In this document: one piece after another, positions 25,229-38,300 of the stretch
How the letters are laid out: the number at the start of each line of letters is the position of its first letter
Numbering within the stretch: position 1 is the first letter of the stretch
DNA from: Triops longicaudatus
Taxonomy: Eukaryota > Arthropoda > Branchiopoda > Notostraca > Triopsidae
Reading direction: 5' to 3'
Assembly (NCBI GenBank): GCA_022885665.1
Contig: JAGQDJ010000170.1
Span: forward strand, 170,722 to 234,721
DNA: 64,000 bases
Program-made: the position numbers and the translations under genes
The notes under the pieces: generated by a model
The model's database searches: none
What the model was told of the DNA's origin: nothing
What the model saw: the letters and a program-made list of their open reading frames with translations, nothing else

Positions 25229-28200
25229 CAAAGTAAGAACACGCTTATGTTTCCTTATATACCAAGTCAGATACGAAATATGCAAAGTAGATAATCTTTT
25301 TTTGCATGTCAGAACTCCGTTTGGACGAAAATCAAACTGATATCGAGTAAGGACAGAGATAAAAATCATATGGCAAAAAATTACCAAAAAGAGTAAAAAA
25401 TGTAATTACGCAAAATTGCTCAGGGAAGTCTTGATGTGTCTATACGGAGCTATAACTTTGCGGGAGCTTAGGTAATTTGAGCAGAAACACAAAAAAGTAA
25501 TATAGTCCAAAATGTTGGACAAATCCTTCTCTACGACAAAGAGCACGTAAACAATTATTGTAAGAGTTCACATGTTTTCTGCTTAGTGGTTATAACTATT
25601 CAATATTTTTTATCGTGCACATCTCCTTTTCTTTGGCTAACATTGAACACACGTCGGTAAAAATCACGAGCTTGTTGCTAGGATAGTTTGATCAAGTTGA
25701 ACCTCTTAATCAAATAGATAATTTAAACACTTTTACAAAGTGAGCCTAAATAGGGTCCACTAAGGCTTGATAGCTGTGATTTAGCTTTACGTTCATAATT
25801 ATGACGGAAGACTTCGAAAGTTGACCAGAGACAAACTGCGTTGGGAAAGAAAAACATGGCTCTAAATCAGTATCATACGATTAAATCATAAATGAATAGA
25901 GGTTTTCAGGATTTATGAATCGGGGTCTTCGACATCTCACACAGAATTTTCGATTTCCGAAAATGGTCCCACAAAATTTTCAGGAAATTTATAGATCATA
26001 TTGGTCGCAAAAATTTCTGTACAAAGTACACTTCTGTACAGAAATAAAAGTATAACACACAATTTAAATTACACTTTAACTGAAGCCTTTTTGTGAGTTG
26101 CAACAAGCCTGAGAGACAACATGTGGTCTTCTTACTGTGCATTACTTTCCATAAGAAACGGCTCCAACAAAGATTCCTATACGAACAGCACGGCGCAGTA
26201 TAAGAAGCCCGACGCTGCGGGACAATAGCGTTACACACTGTCAAAACTGGGAAATGCTCGCGCAACTGTCGTGGCGTTAGGTAAGAGAGCTTTGTTGAGG
26301 CCGTTTTTTTATGGGAAGTACTCAAGTTAAAAGGAGAATCACAAGGTCTTGACATATTGTATGTTGCACAGAAGAGAGTTCCATCGTAATCCGAAGCTTG
26401 AGTGCCTTCATTGGAAGATACTATTTCATATTCCATCGTCAAGAATTTATCGACCCGATGTCAAGAAATTTGTTAAAAAATAAAGCTATCCAAGTGTTTT
26501 CTTCCCTTAATGACTTAGCTTGCAATTGTACTTCACGAGTCCCCCAAAAACATTCAACGAAACGTCTGAGAGAATAAGTTAGGTTTCTCGGACAATTAAT
26601 CAGCCCAGCGAACCCGGGCTACACGTCACAATAAATTGTCCCGTGCTGCAGACAAGCGAGAGATAACATACTCTACCCGACACTCTCTTTCCTTTTTTGT
26701 TGCTTAATACTGTCACAAATACATCAGCGTATTTCTTACCAAAAAAAAAATCGGTCTGGAGAAACCTGACTCTATTAAGAAATATGAGATGGTAATTTTA
26801 TATTTTCAAGATTTTTTCTATACATATTTAAATATTACTGTAATAATTTTTAATTTGAAAATGTTCAAATGCTTTAACAGGGTACACGATTGATACAATA
26901 AAACTGATTTTCCTTACTTTTATTTTATTTAAAGTGCACAAATGGAATGCAATCACGTTCCGGATCCATAATTTACAGTACGAGGCGTGAAAAGATTAAT
27001 GGTCCGTTTTCATAGCTTGACATAACACACGTATTGTACACTACGGGGCTTGCTGATATAATAAACTATATGGTGATGTGATATTGAAGCCACCTGATGG
27101 ATGGAAAAGGTTCTTCTCGAGTGTCGTGTGAGCTCATCTGATTTCCCCGTAAGATTTCATCATTTTCAATCAAGGACAACCACCTCCAAAGTGGGAATCT
27201 CACATATCTCCGTTTTAAATCGTCAATTATTTGGACGTATCTCATCTCGCGATTCATTGATCACTTTGGCGCTGATCCCTTCATAACCATAAACTTATCG
27301 TTCTAAATAAACCCAGAACTTCATTTGTTTATTGCTAATGCTAGAATTTCCTGTCCCCAATTTAAGACGCTTAGCAAAAGGGCCGCGGTGAACTATGGAG
27401 GGGGAGAGGACAGCCAGAAAAATGGACTGTGGCTAGGCTTCTCCCCACTAATCGCGTAGCTTCATCACCAATAACATATGCAAATGAAGCGAACCAACCC
27501 AGTTCATCACCTCGTTATACGGCTATTACACCCTACCACGTCCCAGCAAGAATTCAATTTAAGGGAACGCGTAGCCACCAACGCTGTGATTCGATTTCCC
27601 ATTGAGGCGAAATCAAGATGGGGCTCAACTGGCGTCAAGAACTCTCTTGGGTTTGTACCTTCGCCTTATGAATGATTGTTACCAATGCCAAATGCCAACC
27701 TTTTACCTGCTTCGGAATCAATTTGTTACGCGTCACGGTGTCCTTCGTATATAGAACCTTTATTTCATATTCCGACAGGGTTAAATGCACTAAATAACGA
27801 AAAGGAAAGTTCTTTTATAGCCTCAAAACGAGCCAACAAAGGACACCCACCATGTTTTATCTTGCTCTGGATTTCCAACAGTTTTCTATCTCGCCCACGG
27901 AATATCGCTATAAATTCTTCATTTTTGGAATTCGGAGGTCGTGGGAGAATTATTGAGAGGGAAAAAACATTATGTGTAGATTTTCACTCCAATTCATCCT
28001 GTATGCCAAGAACCATTAAAATTGTCGAATACTTAAGCTCAGATAAATATTAACAGGCTTAAACACCCGCAAAATATGAACGGTCAGTTTCACTTCCAGT
28101 ACGCGTTCATCCATCTGGCGATTTTTTTTTTCAATGAAACCCCACCTTACGACCTGACGGGATAATAACCTCGTGTCACGCAAGACATGGAGCGTAACGT

Positions 28201-28262
28201 AGGTAGGTATACAAACAGATAGATTCGTATAAATCCCAAAGCACAAAACAACATGTTACAGA

Positions 28263-28275
28263 GGGGGGGGGGGGG
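28263..28275. repeat. Poly-G tract (G13)
   Basis: An uninterrupted run of thirteen G, the longest in the window. Confidence 0.9.
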
Positions 28276-30725
28276 AATGCAAACAAAAGTATTAAAAAAG
28301 AGAGCTACGACGAGATCATGATCATGTCGTCCGTGATTCTCTCATCAAGACGAAATGAATCTCTTGGACCACAAGAACTTCTGACTGGGTAGGAAAAGAA
28401 AGCTGGGTACTCCACAGCTTCTGACTTGTTTTGTTACCATACCTTCGAGTATGATCTGAAATGAGAATTCCATCAAAACCCTCTCGACAAGTTGGGCAAA
28501 ATTAACATATGCCAGAATTCGTGACTGACCCGTTGGGGAGAAGAACAAAAGCGAAAATGTAATAAGTATTTTTTGTAAACCTTGGGAACATTTTGATTGC
28601 ACGGGATATGTATGGAAATGGAAGGCAGAAACACGGAAAACTTACCCTCCTTTTGCAGCAGTGAAAACGTTTCTAAAAACGATCTGTACTGCGAAATGAA
28701 CTTACGCTTGCAGTCGAGAAAAATCCGTGTGGCTAGAGAATATTTTTCTCTGGGATATATGCATCTCTCCAACACTTTAACCCTTACTGACTGGACATCA
28801 ATCGGAATTACAAACAAACGTCAGTTAACGTACAAAGCCAATATACTAGATCCATTGTTTCTAAGCCTTGAGATTTGGTAGCAAAACTTTCATCAAATTA
28901 AACTTGCACAATTCCTCGATATCCGCAGTCCATTCACTGATGCTTCCAATACATGGCAATTTGTAATTTCTCTAATGGTGAAGGTCCGAGTTCAGCAACC
29001 GTTGTAACCAGCAAACAATTAAATTTAAAGAACATATAATAGCTAAATAATCTGAGCCAATAGGCAAATGACTAACTCTTGCAATAAAGGAAAAATAATT
29101 ATCTAATTAAATTCAACATAATAGCTCGAAACAAGGATACAGCAGTATTTTGTACTTCGTTCTACTCAAATGTAAGATAATTAACGCTTTCTCCACCATC
29201 CACCGGAAATCAGTTTCTTTATAAACAAGTCACGTTTTCCTCGGAAAATCATCGTTAAGTCGATCTGACTTTATGCAAGCTAGGTAAGCAGATCAATCCT
29301 TTGGGCTTTCTTTAGAAGTGTTAAAGAAAATCTCGTGATGATTTTGAAGTTGAATAAGAGGTTATCAGCATGATTTTCGAACCGGACCAAGCCAAAAGCT
29401 TAACACGTTTCCAAAGAGAACATCTCTTCGCTGAGTGATGGACAGGCACCTTGCTGTGACCGTGATTAAACGAAAAGGGTTCTTATGGTCCGACTGTAGG
29501 AAAGGCTTATTAAGATTATGAGGTGCAGACCTGTCAATGATGGAAACCGCTGGGTGTTTTGGGCCTATGCCGGGTCCAAGCATGCTCCCTACACATGCTC
29601 CATTTCGCTGGTCTTGATGGGGTCTGAAAGTCTAATGCTTGTTGGTAGAGCTTTATTTTCTCGTGTTCTATAGAACTCATGGCCTACACTCCAACCGAGC
29701 GCCTTAACGTGACGGCAATATTCAACGGTTTCCTACATTAAATCCAAAATAATAAAACGAAATTTTACCTGGTGCACTGCATTCCATAATACAGTCAAAA
29801 TACAGTAAGAGAATTCATATTCTTTGCCACCTTCCTGGAAATATTTCAACATTGCAGAGTTACGTTTACGAGGTGAAGCGCAAATGAAAGTTGTCATGAA
29901 CAAACTAGAATACGGCCATTTTGAACTCTTTTAGTACGACAAAATGTTCTCGTAACTAATGCCAGGGGTAGGTAAAGGATGGCGGGTGGACTAAACAAGG
30001 AAACACAAAAGCCGGAGCAAGCACGGCCCGCCTGGCTTAGCTGCAAGTAATACGAACGGTCGAAGTGTTCGAAGCTTTTAGCACTTTAATACTGTACCTT
30101 AAAAACTTGTTTTCGGGAAATGATAAGGTTGGTTACGCAAGGTACGGAATGTCGTTTTTTAATATAGTGGAATTTAAGTGTTTTTTGTCTTGAAGAAACC
30201 ACACGACTTCATAATTTTTCCTTGCGGTTCCCACGATTCCGTTTTCAACATGTCGAAACTGGGGCGTTATAGATAACCCATCGTTCCAAGAAAACCTTGA
30301 ACTAGAACTGGGTACACTATGTAAATCCGCCCTACAAGCCACATTTGTGACTCATAATAATCCGTTTTGGGAAAGTATGTAGCCTAGCATTCTTAGACAA
30401 AGAGTAGAGAACCGGACGTTTTAGAATATCAAACGTACGATCATGAAAAGGTTTTATGACCTCCGCCTTGCGCTTATGTCCGCTGAATTTGTCTTACACA
30501 GCGTGATGTACCACAAAGCAAGTCTTCTTTGAGTACACATTTCAAATAAAACTGCCTATTGGTATGAGTCTACATAAGAGGTCTGTGCCTACTATGACAA
30601 TCCAACTGTTACAATCCAAATTCAATATCATAATCTCACCAGGGAATTTATAATTTCTTGCAATCGTTCCAAAATAATTTAAAGAGAAACCAGCCTAGAT
30701 TAAAATGTATTACATGGCATATTAT

Positions 30726-30735
30726 CCCCCCCCCC
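30726..30735. repeat. Poly-C tract (C10)
   Basis: Ten C followed by TCCCGCTCTTTCCC, a pyrimidine-rich strand switch. Confidence 0.9.
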
Positions 30736-33700
30736 TCCCGCTCTTTCCCACCATGGATTAATGTTTAGGCACACATGATTTTCCCCGATAATATTACAAT
30801 TAATCGCTTGAAGCAGCGTGGGGCAAACAAGCTGGACAGTTTGGTGGTGAATTAACAAAGAGCCTCTTTCCCATTTTGTTCCTTTATTTTCGCCGTAGCC
30901 TTTCAAGATCTCTACTCTCTCTTTCTCGCTTTCTTGCTTGTTTTGTAGATGAAAAACTGTGATAAGTCTCGAGTGCTACATTTGTCATCCAAAGTCACGA
31001 TTCCTTTTACTGAAACATGTCGTTTTCGTAACCGGCATTTAGTCCAGTTTCGCATACTTCCTCGATGCGTGATTTGATACTCTTAAGTCTTTGAAATCGT
31101 CTTTGTGCTCCATTTCAACTAACTACACGGTAACGCTAACCCATAATCACCTCAAAATCACTGACACCGCTTTCAAACGTTGCAGACGACGGCACTTGGA
31201 GTTTTTCTTACTCTTTCAATTGAGACGTTTGACTCAACAATGGAGCATTGACTTGCTATTACAATGGCAGACCCTTTTCCCTAGAAGTCATCGTAAGTAG
31301 AGCATGCTATTAATCGCTCCGAACGCAACAATATGAAGCGTTTACATATTTCTCTTTTTCATATCACAACTAATTAACTTAATTCGACAGCAAATCGAAA
31401 ACTAAATTTGTGGCGTACATTGGACCCTGTTTGTCTTAAAAATTCTATTCAATTATAGATAGAACCGTTCCTTTGAGCGAGTTTCAGGATGTGTCGCCAA
31501 CTCGTCCCTTGGCGTCATAATCTTTTTTTCGGAGCTTTCAACAAATCAGACGCAAGACATCTTACGAAAGAACGCCAAGCTCCTTACACACGATCGGCAA
31601 ATTCTTAGCGAAGAAAAACTCATCAAACATACAGATAGTGGGAAGCAATGATGGTGCCGTTTAATCTCTCGTGAGCTTCCCAATGTGACACGGCATCCGG
31701 CAACGTCGGAATACGGGTTGTCACCTGGGCTACCGCGGCGTGTTTCATGGCATCTTCAAGATGCGACATATCCAGTTCACAGGCCGTGGGAAGAGAAAGG
31801 GTATCATCAACCCGGGGTTTCGGTGCACGACAAACGTAATGCCAGTGTCATCATATCATTCGCGGGTCTACTTTGATCGCGACTTTGAGCTTGTTACTCC
31901 TGAGGAGGGACCAAAGTGACATCTTAAGCACGATACAATAATCAGACATTAACCGTGCAAAAAAGAACACCCACTGTAGAATTTCGTCGACACGATTTCA
32001 ATCACGAACACCATACGAAGTCTTTTTTTTTATTTTTTTGAAAAGGGCTTCTTTTACAGGCACAAAAACTGGACTAAATAGTACGGTCGGCTTTCCTTTT
32101 GCAGTTCTTCTCTTTTTCCTAGGCAAAGGGACACAACATTGTAGAAGGTTATTGGGTACTGGTATGGATCAGAACTCGTGGGAAAATCAAAGAAACACAT
32201 CACCCATCTCATCAAGTGTAAGTTTTATGGCCCACCTTTTTGCGACGTTTTTAAGCCATTATCTTTATTTGTACCGTACCATCTGTTTTTTTTAGTTGCC
32301 AAGAATTGAAAAACGTCCCTGGAAAATGGGCAAAATCTCATTAAACTCGTTATCATTCTCATCATCCCGAGTTAGATCCCCTGCTTTTTGTAGAGTAGTA
32401 GATCCCCTTTTTCACGAGTAAAATAAAAAACGAGCTGTTGTACTACAGTGTTGTCTTTCTAGAATGACTTCAGAATTCGAGTATCATTATACCGCAACGA
32501 TTATGATGACCTAAAGGATGGCGAGAGAGGCAAGTTTTCCCACGTCCAGTACCGAAATAACACTTGGGAGGGCTCACTTGACTCCGACAACTCCATTACG
32601 CTCATTATGTCGCACACTAAGAGGTGTAATGTATTCTAAAAAACGGGACGAGCTTTTGGGAGCTAAATTGCAAAGGTAGAAACCGCTTGACTTACCTTTC
32701 GCACTTAAATTATCGTGGCGTAGCACGTAATTAGGATAGTTTTTTCTTTTTTTTCCTTACGCAAACAAACGTCGGTATTGTTCGCGTTTTAATTAATATT
32801 TTTTCTTAGCATTTCATTTTTGTGTAATTTTAAGCTTCCAAGCCGGTATATGAAGTTTTTGAGTAATTCAAACATTCCTTTTGGTTCACATGCACCTTGC
32901 AAAGTTAGTTCTTACGGATTATTAATAGAAAAGATATGAGTTAATTGTGAGCTGTAGATTAACAACACTGAATGATGTATGCATTACCAGTTTAACCAAT
33001 GTATAAATTATTTTACACAATACATTCCGTGTAAGAACTATTAGGACCCAAGTTTTTACAAAGCCGCTATGATGCTTCGTTGCACATAAGTGAGCACAAA
33101 CTAAAATTTGTGGCACAAAAGTAAAAATCTAAACATACATTTAAAATTTTTACTTTGAAGAACGACAATGAGCGTCGTTAAGTGATTGTCAAATTACGGT
33201 GATTCGCGACAAGTTAAACCCAAATGAGTTTGAGCAAGGATGCTAACCTCACCAAAAATGAGTCGAATTACCTTTCTTAAGAGTTATAATTGTTGGGACA
33301 GAGAACGAAGATGCATCACTATGAGTTCTTCAACAGCTTGCAAACAGTAAAAATGGCACTACTAATATAATCAGGCCTACTTTCCATCCCTTAGTTGTTT
33401 TATACTCGCAAGAAAGTGTCGTTTCCACAGTTCCATAAAGTCAGAAAAACATTTAAGATTAATTTCACTGAGGACAATTGGAAAGCGAAATTAATAAATT
33501 ACTTGAACCTTTACTACTTCTACCATGAAGTGCAACGTTGAGTTTTCGCTCAGAGAGAACTTTCGGTTACTCAGGGCCAACTTACTGCGAAATTGAACAA
33601 AATTAACTTTGAGTTACTGTAGTAATGTGTAATTTCTTATTGTGTATAAGACTTCCAGAATATATCAAACTGCACTTGCCAAAATTAGCGATTATCTACG

Positions 33701-35283
33701 CAAAATACTCCAATTTGCGCGATCTTATCAGAATGACACAGTTACTGTGCTTTACGTAAGTATTTCGCCCTAGGGAAAATCACACCATTAACGTAATCAA
33801 CAACTTCGCAATGTAAGACCTTGACAGCCCCATTAGAAGAAAACGCAACAATGTAAGTCCAATTAAGCCTGACTGTTCTAAACATTGTCTATTCTTTACT
33901 TATTTTTCGTTTGGTCTACCTCTTCGCTTTTTCGTTGGTCTAGGTAAGGTGATTGGAATAGTTTACATACTAGTAAGTAAACAACAATGGATGAGTGAAC
34001 AAAATCCTGGAAACACAGCAATTCGGAATCAGTGGCATCCACATCCTGCTTGGGCTATGAGCTATGCATTCGAAATCAACTTGAAAGAGTAAGAAACTCA
34101 AGAAATAGACAACCTTCTACAACACAGTCCTCCCTTTCTTGAGATAAGCATCGCTCTTCTTCGTCTTCAAGCATGCCAATGTTGTCGTGTCAACCAATTT
34201 GTCTTCTCCCGTTACGCCGATTTCTTGTACTGTAGCCCATCCACGTTCATGCAATACACCAGCGAAATTCTCCACTTGTTTCACTTTTTTCTTCTACTTG
34301 TCCTAAGATCGTGTAAGGGAGAAGTTTGTATGCCGCGACCACGAAAACTTCCATGCAGCTCTAATAAATTTATATGCTAATATCCCTTTCTTTCAAAGGG
34401 AGGTAGGGGAGGGGGGAGAAAAAAGCGCCTTAGTCTTTCGAAAAAGTCTGCCTGAGCACCCAGGAGAGTTTTTTTTCTTTCCTTCTTGAGCAGCCTAGAA
34501 AACAAAAAAGGGTTCTGAAGCAGCTTCTTCACATTTGCATAAGTTACTGCATTCGCCTTATGCGGAGTTGGTGGTCGTTTAGTTACAAGTTACAACTTGG
34601 GGGTTAATCGGGGCATTCATCGACAAGGCTTGGGTGCTCTCTGAGTTTACTTAAGTGCAAATATTTATTCCTTGACGCCTGGCTGCGTTGAGTTGCTAAA
34701 GCTCCCAAATGAAAAACTTTTTCGAGCTTAGAAAAAACAGTTCAGGCTTTCAACATTTTATGCAAAACTCCGAGTGGCGTAACACGGTTGGGGAGGCGTC
34801 GTTTCTGTATCTCATTTGAAAAACGGACTCTCTTATAAAATGTAGAGAATAGAACGTTTTTGGGTGCGATACTTGATGAAATTCATGGTCTCAACCGTTT
34901 TGTTTCTAATGTAGATTAGCCTTCCAGTTTTTCGCCTGATTTTCCAACCGGCCAAGGTTTTTCTTTTTATTATAATATTTTTTTTTTTTACATTTATCTT
35001 TTTCGGAAGAAACGTTAGAGCAACCATCGCTGTGGGTCTTTTCTCATGTTCGGTATCCTATTAGCAAGTCATTTAAACATGCCTTTTTTTTCTTTTTTGA
35101 TTAACACAAAATTTTGTTCAAGCCACTTTGTAACTTACGCTGAAGCGAAGCAATTCTAAACAAAAATTAGTGAAAGGGAAAAAAAGCTCAAATGGCCAAT
35201 TCCTCCGATAACACTGCTCTTCTTCAGCCCTTTAACTTCCTTGATAAATAGCATTTCAAGGCACGCTAAGCATATATGGCCAA

Positions 35284-35307
35284 AGGTGAAAAGGTGAGCT
35301 TTCACCT
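35284..35307. promoter_or_regulatory. AGGTGA triplet with inverted CACCT site
   Basis: AGGTGAAA, AGGTGAGC and TTTCACCT are three adjacent 8-mers, the first and third being reverse complements. AGGTG/CACCT is used by ZEB/Snail zinc fingers and resembles T-box half-sites. It is preceded by GCATATATGGCC. No gene nearby. Confidence 0.3.
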
Positions 35308-38300
35308 CGTTTTAAACCCCTGCATCCTTCATTAGCTTCTATTTTTTGTAAAACGAGTGTCGAGTTCCTTTTGAACGGTTGTTAGGAGGTTTAAAAACGA
35401 AAAATCACCAGCTAACTCTTTGGAAAGAAATAAAATTCAACCCCGAAATCAATATACTGCTAGTAAGTTTTCGGCTAGGTTCCGCCCCTCTTCATAAAAT
35501 CTGTCGTGAAACAAATCGGTATGTGGTTATGCTCCCCACAAACTATCTTGCATCATAAAGCCAAGGACAGTTAGCTCGCATACACAAGCAGCACGAAAAA
35601 GAAGAAAAAAGAAGGGCATTTGTTTGGAATTTATAATTTGTGTTTCGGGGAATTCAACTGAAGTAATTCAAGCTTTGTTTCAAATTATGATTGGAGAGCA
35701 AGAAAAGGCGGAGAAGAAACCGTCACTAGTTTCGATACATCCTAATAACTCACGATACGAAATGGTTGGCGTGATGCAGATTTATTGAGACGTGGTATGT
35801 AAAGTTTGGCATTTTCAAAAAAAAAAAAGGAAGCCAGGTGCCGACACACATGGTACAAAACTTGTAACCTCCCAGGCATACCAATGAACTATATACACTT
35901 GATAACGTAAAAAGGAGGAAACTCACACTTGTCCATCACAGCCTTCTTTGTCAATTTTTTATGAAAGTGAAAACCGCAGAATAGGGGATTTTTTACAATT
36001 AATTTAAAAGGACGACCATAAATTCTTACTATTTAACCATTAAAAAATCTGCTCTTGATTAAACAAAATATCGTTAGGACGTTTTGGATAGTTAATTAAT
36101 TCTGCAATCTTACGTTGAAATTTCATTATAAATTCCATGTCGTTTATTTAAGACTGAAAATATTCATTATTACACAAACGTAATTTTGTTTGCTTAATCA
36201 CATTTACACACGTTTAATATTGGTGCGAACAAAGAGAGAAGTTTACAACGTCAGTAGCAAAGTGTTTTTAGGGCACTATAACAAGAGAATATTAGTTTTG
36301 TTTCAATATTGATTATTAATCGCCAATTTAACCTTTTTAAAGTATATTTTTGTTATTAAATAGCACAAATGTTTGAATGGGGTTTGAAATCTCGTGATTG
36401 TTGAAATATTTTATTTGCAAGTTCAGAAACCCCCGGAATGAAATATAACAAATATGACCATTAAAACGTAACTGTCTTGTCAAATTAATATTAAACTAAG
36501 TTCTGCAGTATTGAAGCTTAAGTGTTGACATTTCAGTTCAAAAGCTAGACACAGTTACAACAGTGAGATTCTCTACGTAAACAACAAAGTAAGAATTAAT
36601 GTATGAAAATAAATTTAGTTTCATAATGCACTGCCGCAAATGTTTGGCATAAAAAGTTCACATTCATAGAAAATGATGGGGGAATTGAATTAAATTGTGA
36701 ACTGAAAGATTAATCCACACGTACCATAGCAGCTACAGACGAAAATTTTTGCAGCTCTGAATTTCAAAACACACCGAAGGACTTCATGGAGGAACTTTGT
36801 TGGTCTCCGCAAGCTTTCCGGAATCGAGGAGCGTATTTTCCCAATGCCAAAACCATGAACACTTCAAAGTCTAGGTAGTTGCGAAAACCTTCGTAATCTT
36901 AACAGAACATCGCAAAAATATTTAGTTTGCAAAAATTAATCGTCACGAACTCCAAAATTGTATCAACAAATCCTAAGGTAAGAATTCGTGGTCTGGAACA
37001 ATGAAATTACTTTTTCGACAAAATACACATTAAGCAGCCTTATTTTCAAACTGATACTATAAAGGTTTTCGCTTATTGATGTAACTAAACATGTAGCACG
37101 AAAATTAAAGTACAATTACTACTATAAAATTGTGGATATGAATTACATTTTAACATAATTATTCTTTTTAGTTAACAACCATAAAATGCAATGAAGATTG
37201 CTTGGCCATTCACGTTCCCAACAGTGTTCCTCAACTAATTAATCGAACTCGTACTGTAGAAGAAGCCCAGTTTTAGGGTGGGCTGGCTTAATGAACAAGA
37301 TAAAAAAAGATTGCATGATCCCAACCTAAAACAAAGGCAGCTCATTAAGCTTGTGCTCCATGAATCTCTATTTAAAATCGATGGACTAGCCGCGCTATCC
37401 ATCTCGATCGTTGTACAAACACAGGTGTCTCTACTCATGCCTTCTTCTTATACATATCGATATCTTGATGGCCATTTCTCTTCCTACTCAAACTTATTGA
37501 TCATCATTACTCAAGGTGTCGATACTAACACCTGTTCGCCTTGCCAAATGTAACGGGCCTATTGCCGTCCAAATAAGGAACAAGGAAAACCTACACACAA
37601 CGAAAAAATAAAATCAAGACAACCTAACGAATATGCATAACGTAAGAACCCAGTTTAGTTACGGTCAAATGTCGTATGCAACTTGTCAAGGCAAGAATCG
37701 CTTTCCCGTACGGACCACCGGGACCAGGAAAGCAGGAGATTATGGAAAGAATTGGGTGGTCCTAGTCCTTCTAGTCGCTCTTTCAAGCACACCTCACTCC
37801 CCTGACTCCTTATAGTCTTGAAGCTTTTGTTTTCTTGCATGTTTAAGAAACTGGACCGCTTTTTAATGATAGCCTTTATAAAACTCAGAAAAATACCCTT
37901 GGGAAACTTTTGAACAAACGATTTCTTAGATAATCAGACAATTAATATACCGGATACAAGATTCAATTATGAGACAACAAAAATGAAGACAACACTGATA
38001 ATGACGTGGATGGTCTTCAACTTCATCATTTTCTTTGCATTCATAGCTGGTACAAAAATTAGTTTGAATACAACTTGATTAGATTAATATTTGTACCCAA
38101 AAGCTGATCAGCCAACTTGAATAATTCTTGTTATTTTTGAAAGAGATAGTGAAACTTTTCTTTATTTTCTCGCAACACTTGGTGAGTAGGAACTGTCTGG
38201 ATTTGGACATGGAGCCAAATGTATGCAAATTGATCTTTCAGATACACTATACACGCAACTGCTCAACTCACCTGACAACGTATGACGTCAGGTACGCTAA

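Larger units (their letters stand above)
25390..35280. other. Gene-free stretch, about 9.9 kb
   Basis: No gene recognised. A 148-codon minus-strand frame (25996-26442) and a plus-strand frame running 27478-28053 with a single in-frame TGA at 27673 are the longest. Neither shows known motifs. 26740-26950 is very AT-rich. The segments 27360-27700 and 31640-31870 are GC-richer with scattered CpG. Confidence 0.55.

Noticed and set aside
25996..26442. 148-codon frame as a gene
   Set aside because: With three stop codons in AT-rich DNA, frames of this size are expected about once in 64 kb of six-frame sequence; no known motif and no splice or promoter context.
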